Positions 51,797 to 54,312 of a stretch of DNA of 54,312 nt are shown here, piece by piece; the first letter of the stretch is position 1, and every line of letters begins with the position of its first letter. Under the pieces are notes generated by a model. The model did no database searches. It worked only from the letters and a program-made list of their open reading frames with translations, and was not told the DNA's origin. Origin of the DNA: Vicinamibacteraceae bacterium (GTDB lineage: Bacteria; Acidobacteriota; Vicinamibacteria; Marinacidobacterales; Marinacidobacteraceae); NCBI GenBank assembly GCA_012271265.1, contig JAAXGQ010000043.1, positions 1 to 54,312 of the forward strand. Reading direction: 5' to 3'. Made by a program: the position numbers and the translations under genes.

Positions 51797-53332
51797 GTGT
51801 TGCTGCGGGAGAGGCGGACCGGGGGAGGCAGACTCCCCGAGCCTTGGGGGAGCCGTCCCTCCTCGTGGCCCCGGCGCCGGGTGCTTCGCCTGCTTGGGAC
51901 CGCCGCGGGAGCGGCCGGAGCCGCTGCCGTGGGAGCTTCCGCCTCGGGCGCCGGCGTCTTCACCGACTCGGCGCTTCGCGACCTGTCGCGGCGCGTTCAC
52001 GGGGTGCGCCGGCGGTTCGGCCTGAACAACGCGATCGGGATCCACATCGAGGATCTCCTGACCGGCGAGCCCCTGCTGGGCCACAACGCCGATCGCAGGT
52101 ATGTGCCGGCTTCCGGCATGAAGCTGCCGGTGATGGCGGCCTGCATCCACTACCTCGGTCCCAGCTTCCGCTTCGCCACGGACCTGCTGGTCGACGCCCC
52201 CCCGACCGATGCGGGAGTCATCGAGGGACCGGTCACGGTCGTCGGGTCGGGAGATCCGAGCATCACGCGCCACGACCTGGAGTTCGTGGCGAGATCGCTG
52301 GCCGCCTACGGGATCACCCGAATCGAGGGGGATCTGATCCTCGACGACTCCTGCTTCGAGCCGCAGGAGACGGACCGGGAACTGGTCCGGCGCCGCCTCC
52401 GGTTTCGCGAGCCCATCCAGAGCGGCCTGGGCTACATGTGGAACCGGGTGGAGATCGCCGGTGTTCCCGGCAACGGAAACCGCCCCGACATCCGGGACGA
52501 GGGATACGGCTACTACCAGCTTCGGAACCGGATGGTGCTTCGGAACTCCGCCAGGCCCTACATCCTCGTGCGGCGGGGGCGCGGGCGGACGGCGACCGTC
52601 GAAGGGCGCATCCTTCGCGGCGGCGCCGAGCGTGTTGCCCGGTTCACGGCCACGGAGCCGGCGCTCTACTTCGGTCATGCCCTCCGCGGGAAGCTCGCGG
52701 AACAGGGAGTGACGACCGCGGGCGAACCCCGCCGGCTGCAACCGGACGACACGCGCCCCGAACTCCTGCTCTACCGCCACCAGTCGGCCCCGATGAGCCA
52801 GGTCGTCGAGGCGCTCGGCAAGTACAGCAACAACTGGTCTTCCGAGCAGCTCTTCTTTGCCCTGGGAGGGTTGCGCTGGGGCGGGCCGGCGACAGCCGAG
52901 CGCGGCTCCCGCGTGATCGAGGAGTACCTCGTCGGGCTCGGCTTCCGGGCCAGCGAGTTCCGGATCGCCGACGGCTCCGGCCTGTCTCGCGACAACCGGC
53001 TGTCAGCGCGGATGCTGGCGGCGGTGGTCCGGGATCTCTATGCCCAGCCCGACCTGCGCGACGACTTCCTCTGTTCGCTCGCCGTCTCCGGAGTCGACGG
53101 CACGCTCGCCCGGCGCATGTGGGGGTCGACGACCCTTGGTCGGGTGATCGCCAAGACCGGGAGCCTCTCCGGGGTCAGCTCGCTGTCCGGCGTGGCGTTT
53201 CCGGCGGAGCCCGGAGGGCGGCCCGTCGGTTTTTCGGTCATCACCAACGGGCTCCGCAACCAGTGGGCCGGGGACCAGGTCGAAAACGAGATCGCGGGCC
53301 AGCTCGTGCGCTGGAGCGGCGCCGCGACCTGA
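51797..53332 (+). CDS. dacB: D-alanyl-D-alanine carboxypeptidase/endopeptidase (PBP4, family S13)
   Basis: The 511-residue periplasmic enzyme trims or cleaves peptidoglycan cross-links. The three penicillin-binding motifs are present: SGMK with nucleophile S106 and K109, SNN at 344-346 and KTG from K453. The large insertion between the first two motifs is typical of PBP4. The N-terminus WPRRRVLRLLGTAAGAAGAAA looks like a Tat signal rather than a Sec one, which is unusual for DacB. Start GTG 51797. Confidence 0.93.
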   Translation: MLLRERRTGGGRLPEPWGSRPSSWPRRRVLRLLGTAAGAAGAAAVGASASGAGVFTDSALRDLSRRVHGVRRRFGLNNAIGIHIEDLLTGEPLLGHNADRRYVPASGMKLPVMAACIHYLGPSFRFATDLLVDAPPTDAGVIEGPVTVVGSGDPSITRHDLEFVARSLAAYGITRIEGDLILDDSCFEPQETDRELVRRRLRFREPIQSGLGYMWNRVEIAGVPGNGNRPDIRDEGYGYYQLRNRMVLRNSARPYILVRRGRGRTATVEGRILRGGAERVARFTATEPALYFGHALRGKLAEQGVTTAGEPRRLQPDDTRPELLLYRHQSAPMSQVVEALGKYSNNWSSEQLFFALGGLRWGGPATAERGSRVIEEYLVGLGFRASEFRIADGSGLSRDNRLSARMLAAVVRDLYAQPDLRDDFLCSLAVSGVDGTLARRMWGSTTLGRVIAKTGSLSGVSSLSGVAFPAEPGGRPVGFSVITNGLRNQWAGDQVENEIAGQLVRWSGAAT

Positions 53333-53356
53333 GCCGGGCGGCGCCCCGGGCGCCCC

Positions 53357-54312
53357 ATGAAACCGCTCCCCGGCCTGGATCCGCCGGAATACCTCGACTG
53401 GCGGGAGGATCCCACGCTGGTTCGGGAGTTCGGAGAAACGGCCCTCGCGGATCCGGATCGCGCTCCTCTGGTCCGGGCTATCTCGCGAGACCAGCGGCTG
53501 CGTCTTTACGAAGGGCTCGTCCGGAACCGTCTCCACGACCTCCAGCTCAAACGCTGGGTGCGTTCCGGAGTGCTCTCCAAGGCCTGGCTCGGCCCGGGTG
53601 AGGAAGCGGTGACCGTGGGCGCGTGCCACGCCCTCGGCCCGCGGGACGCGGTCGGCCCCATGATCCGGAACATCGGGGCCTGTCACGAACGGGGCATGCC
53701 GCTCGTGGAGATGTTTCGCGGCGCGCTGGGCGCCGCGGACGGCCCGACCGGGGGCAGGGATCTCCACTTCGGTGACCTGGAGCGGGGCATCGTCGCGCCG
53801 ATCAGCATGGTGGGCTCGCTCGTCCCGGTCATGGCCGGCATGGCCCTGGCCTTCCGGCTCCGCGGCGAGCGCCGGGCGGCCCTCACCTGGGTCGGAGACG
53901 GGGCGGTGGCGACGGCAGGCTTCCATGAAGGGATGAGCACCGCCGTCGCCCTTCGGGTTCCTCTGGTCGTCGTGATCCAGAACAACCGCATCGCGCTCGG
54001 CACGCCGCTCCCCCGCGAAAGGGACGCTCAGCTCCGCCGGTACGGCGACTTCTGGGGAAGGCCCACCCTGGCGGCGGACGGGAACAACGTCCTCGACGTG
54101 TTCGCGGCGGTGAGGGTGGCGCGCCGGCACGCCCTCGCCGCCGGCCCGGCGATCGTCGTGGCCGACACCTGTCGGATGGGAGGGCACGCAACGCACGACG
54201 AGGACCAGACCCGGAAACTCCTTCCGGCGGCGCTCATCGCCCACTACGGCCGTCGGGATCCCGTGCGCCTCTACGGGGCCTGGTTGGCGCGGGGAGGGGC
54301 GGCGCAGCCCCC
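53357..54312 (+). CDS. 2-oxoacid dehydrogenase E1 component, alpha subunit (partial, runs off window)
   Basis: An open frame from ATG 53357 continues to the window end (318 codons, no stop). It encodes the thiamine-diphosphate subunit of a pyruvate or branched-chain 2-oxoacid dehydrogenase. LHDLQLKRWVRSG and SKAWLGPGEEAVTVGA match the E1-alpha N-terminal region; the TPP motif runs from G180-D181-G182 to N209-N210 (QNNRIALGTP). The stretch GPMIRNIGACHERGM takes the place of the usual YREHG. It begins 24 bases after dacB. The E1-beta and E2 genes are expected just outside. Confidence 0.9.
   Translation, partial: MKPLPGLDPPEYLDWREDPTLVREFGETALADPDRAPLVRAISRDQRLRLYEGLVRNRLHDLQLKRWVRSGVLSKAWLGPGEEAVTVGACHALGPRDAVGPMIRNIGACHERGMPLVEMFRGALGAADGPTGGRDLHFGDLERGIVAPISMVGSLVPVMAGMALAFRLRGERRAALTWVGDGAVATAGFHEGMSTAVALRVPLVVVIQNNRIALGTPLPRERDAQLRRYGDFWGRPTLAADGNNVLDVFAAVRVARRHALAAGPAIVVADTCRMGGHATHDEDQTRKLLPAALIAHYGRRDPVRLYGAWLARGGAAQP

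Overview
The window is a 54.3-kb piece of a very G+C-rich, densely packed bacterial chromosome. The organism is a diderm: it has a BamD lipoprotein, a TonB-dependent receptor, several lipobox proteins and a PSD/PSS phosphatidylethanolamine pathway. Starts are often GTG, genes commonly overlap by four bases (ATGA or GTGA), and several operon-leading genes seem to have leaderless or nearly leaderless mRNAs. The mix (large M28 peptidase, DUF547 lipoprotein, isoquinoline-oxidoreductase-like molybdoenzyme, bactofilin, def-fmt-rsmB-PASTA-rpe-bamD order) suggests Acidobacteriota or a related phylum such as Gemmatimonadota. This is inference; no rRNA marker is present.

Layout. 1-5611 (+): hairpin repeats, then a two-subunit molybdenum hydroxylase followed by a Tat-exported PLP aminotransferase-fold enzyme and a Tat/lipoprotein-type TIM-barrel-like protein. 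5612-8049: a lower-G+C insert with a beta-class DNA methyltransferase fused to a PD-(D/E)XK nuclease-like domain, with repeat copies on its left side. 8050-15134 (+): DUF547 lipoprotein, a ~110-base nested inverted repeat, M28 peptidase, EamA transporter and TonB receptor. 15156-27532 (-): a housekeeping run that reads, in transcription order, sugar-1-P nucleotidyltransferase, phosphohexomutase, tRNA-Gly(CCC), bactofilin, ald, lipM-like, grpE, dnaJ, rsmE, Ser/Thr kinase, recX, alaS. 27533-28795 (+): a repeat-bearing intergenic region, pgsA and an unknown ORF. 28806-35478 (-): def, fmt, GDPD, rsmB, PASTA protein, rpe, thioesterase, bamD. 35524-37806 (+): copper-type P-ATPase. 37807-40761 (-): a large DUF349 protein. 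40802-43454 (+): MFS transporter, alpha/beta hydrolase and CDP-alcohol phosphatidyltransferase, overlapping. 43467-49148 (-): mutS, then TAXI-TRAP binding protein and fused permease. 49285-54312 (+): tsaB, DUF465 protein, psd, pssA, dacB and the start of a 2-oxoacid dehydrogenase E1-alpha gene that runs off the window.

Most of the window is core metabolism, translation, envelope and repair. The accessory signals worth attention are the methyltransferase-nuclease fusion island, the dispersed hairpin repeats with compensatory stem changes, the nested inverted repeat, the cluster of Tat-exported enzymes, the kinase with an unusual catalytic loop and zinc ribbon, and the recurring -10-like boxes placed 6-13 bases before start codons. 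I saw no rRNA, CRISPR array, insertion sequence or prophage.
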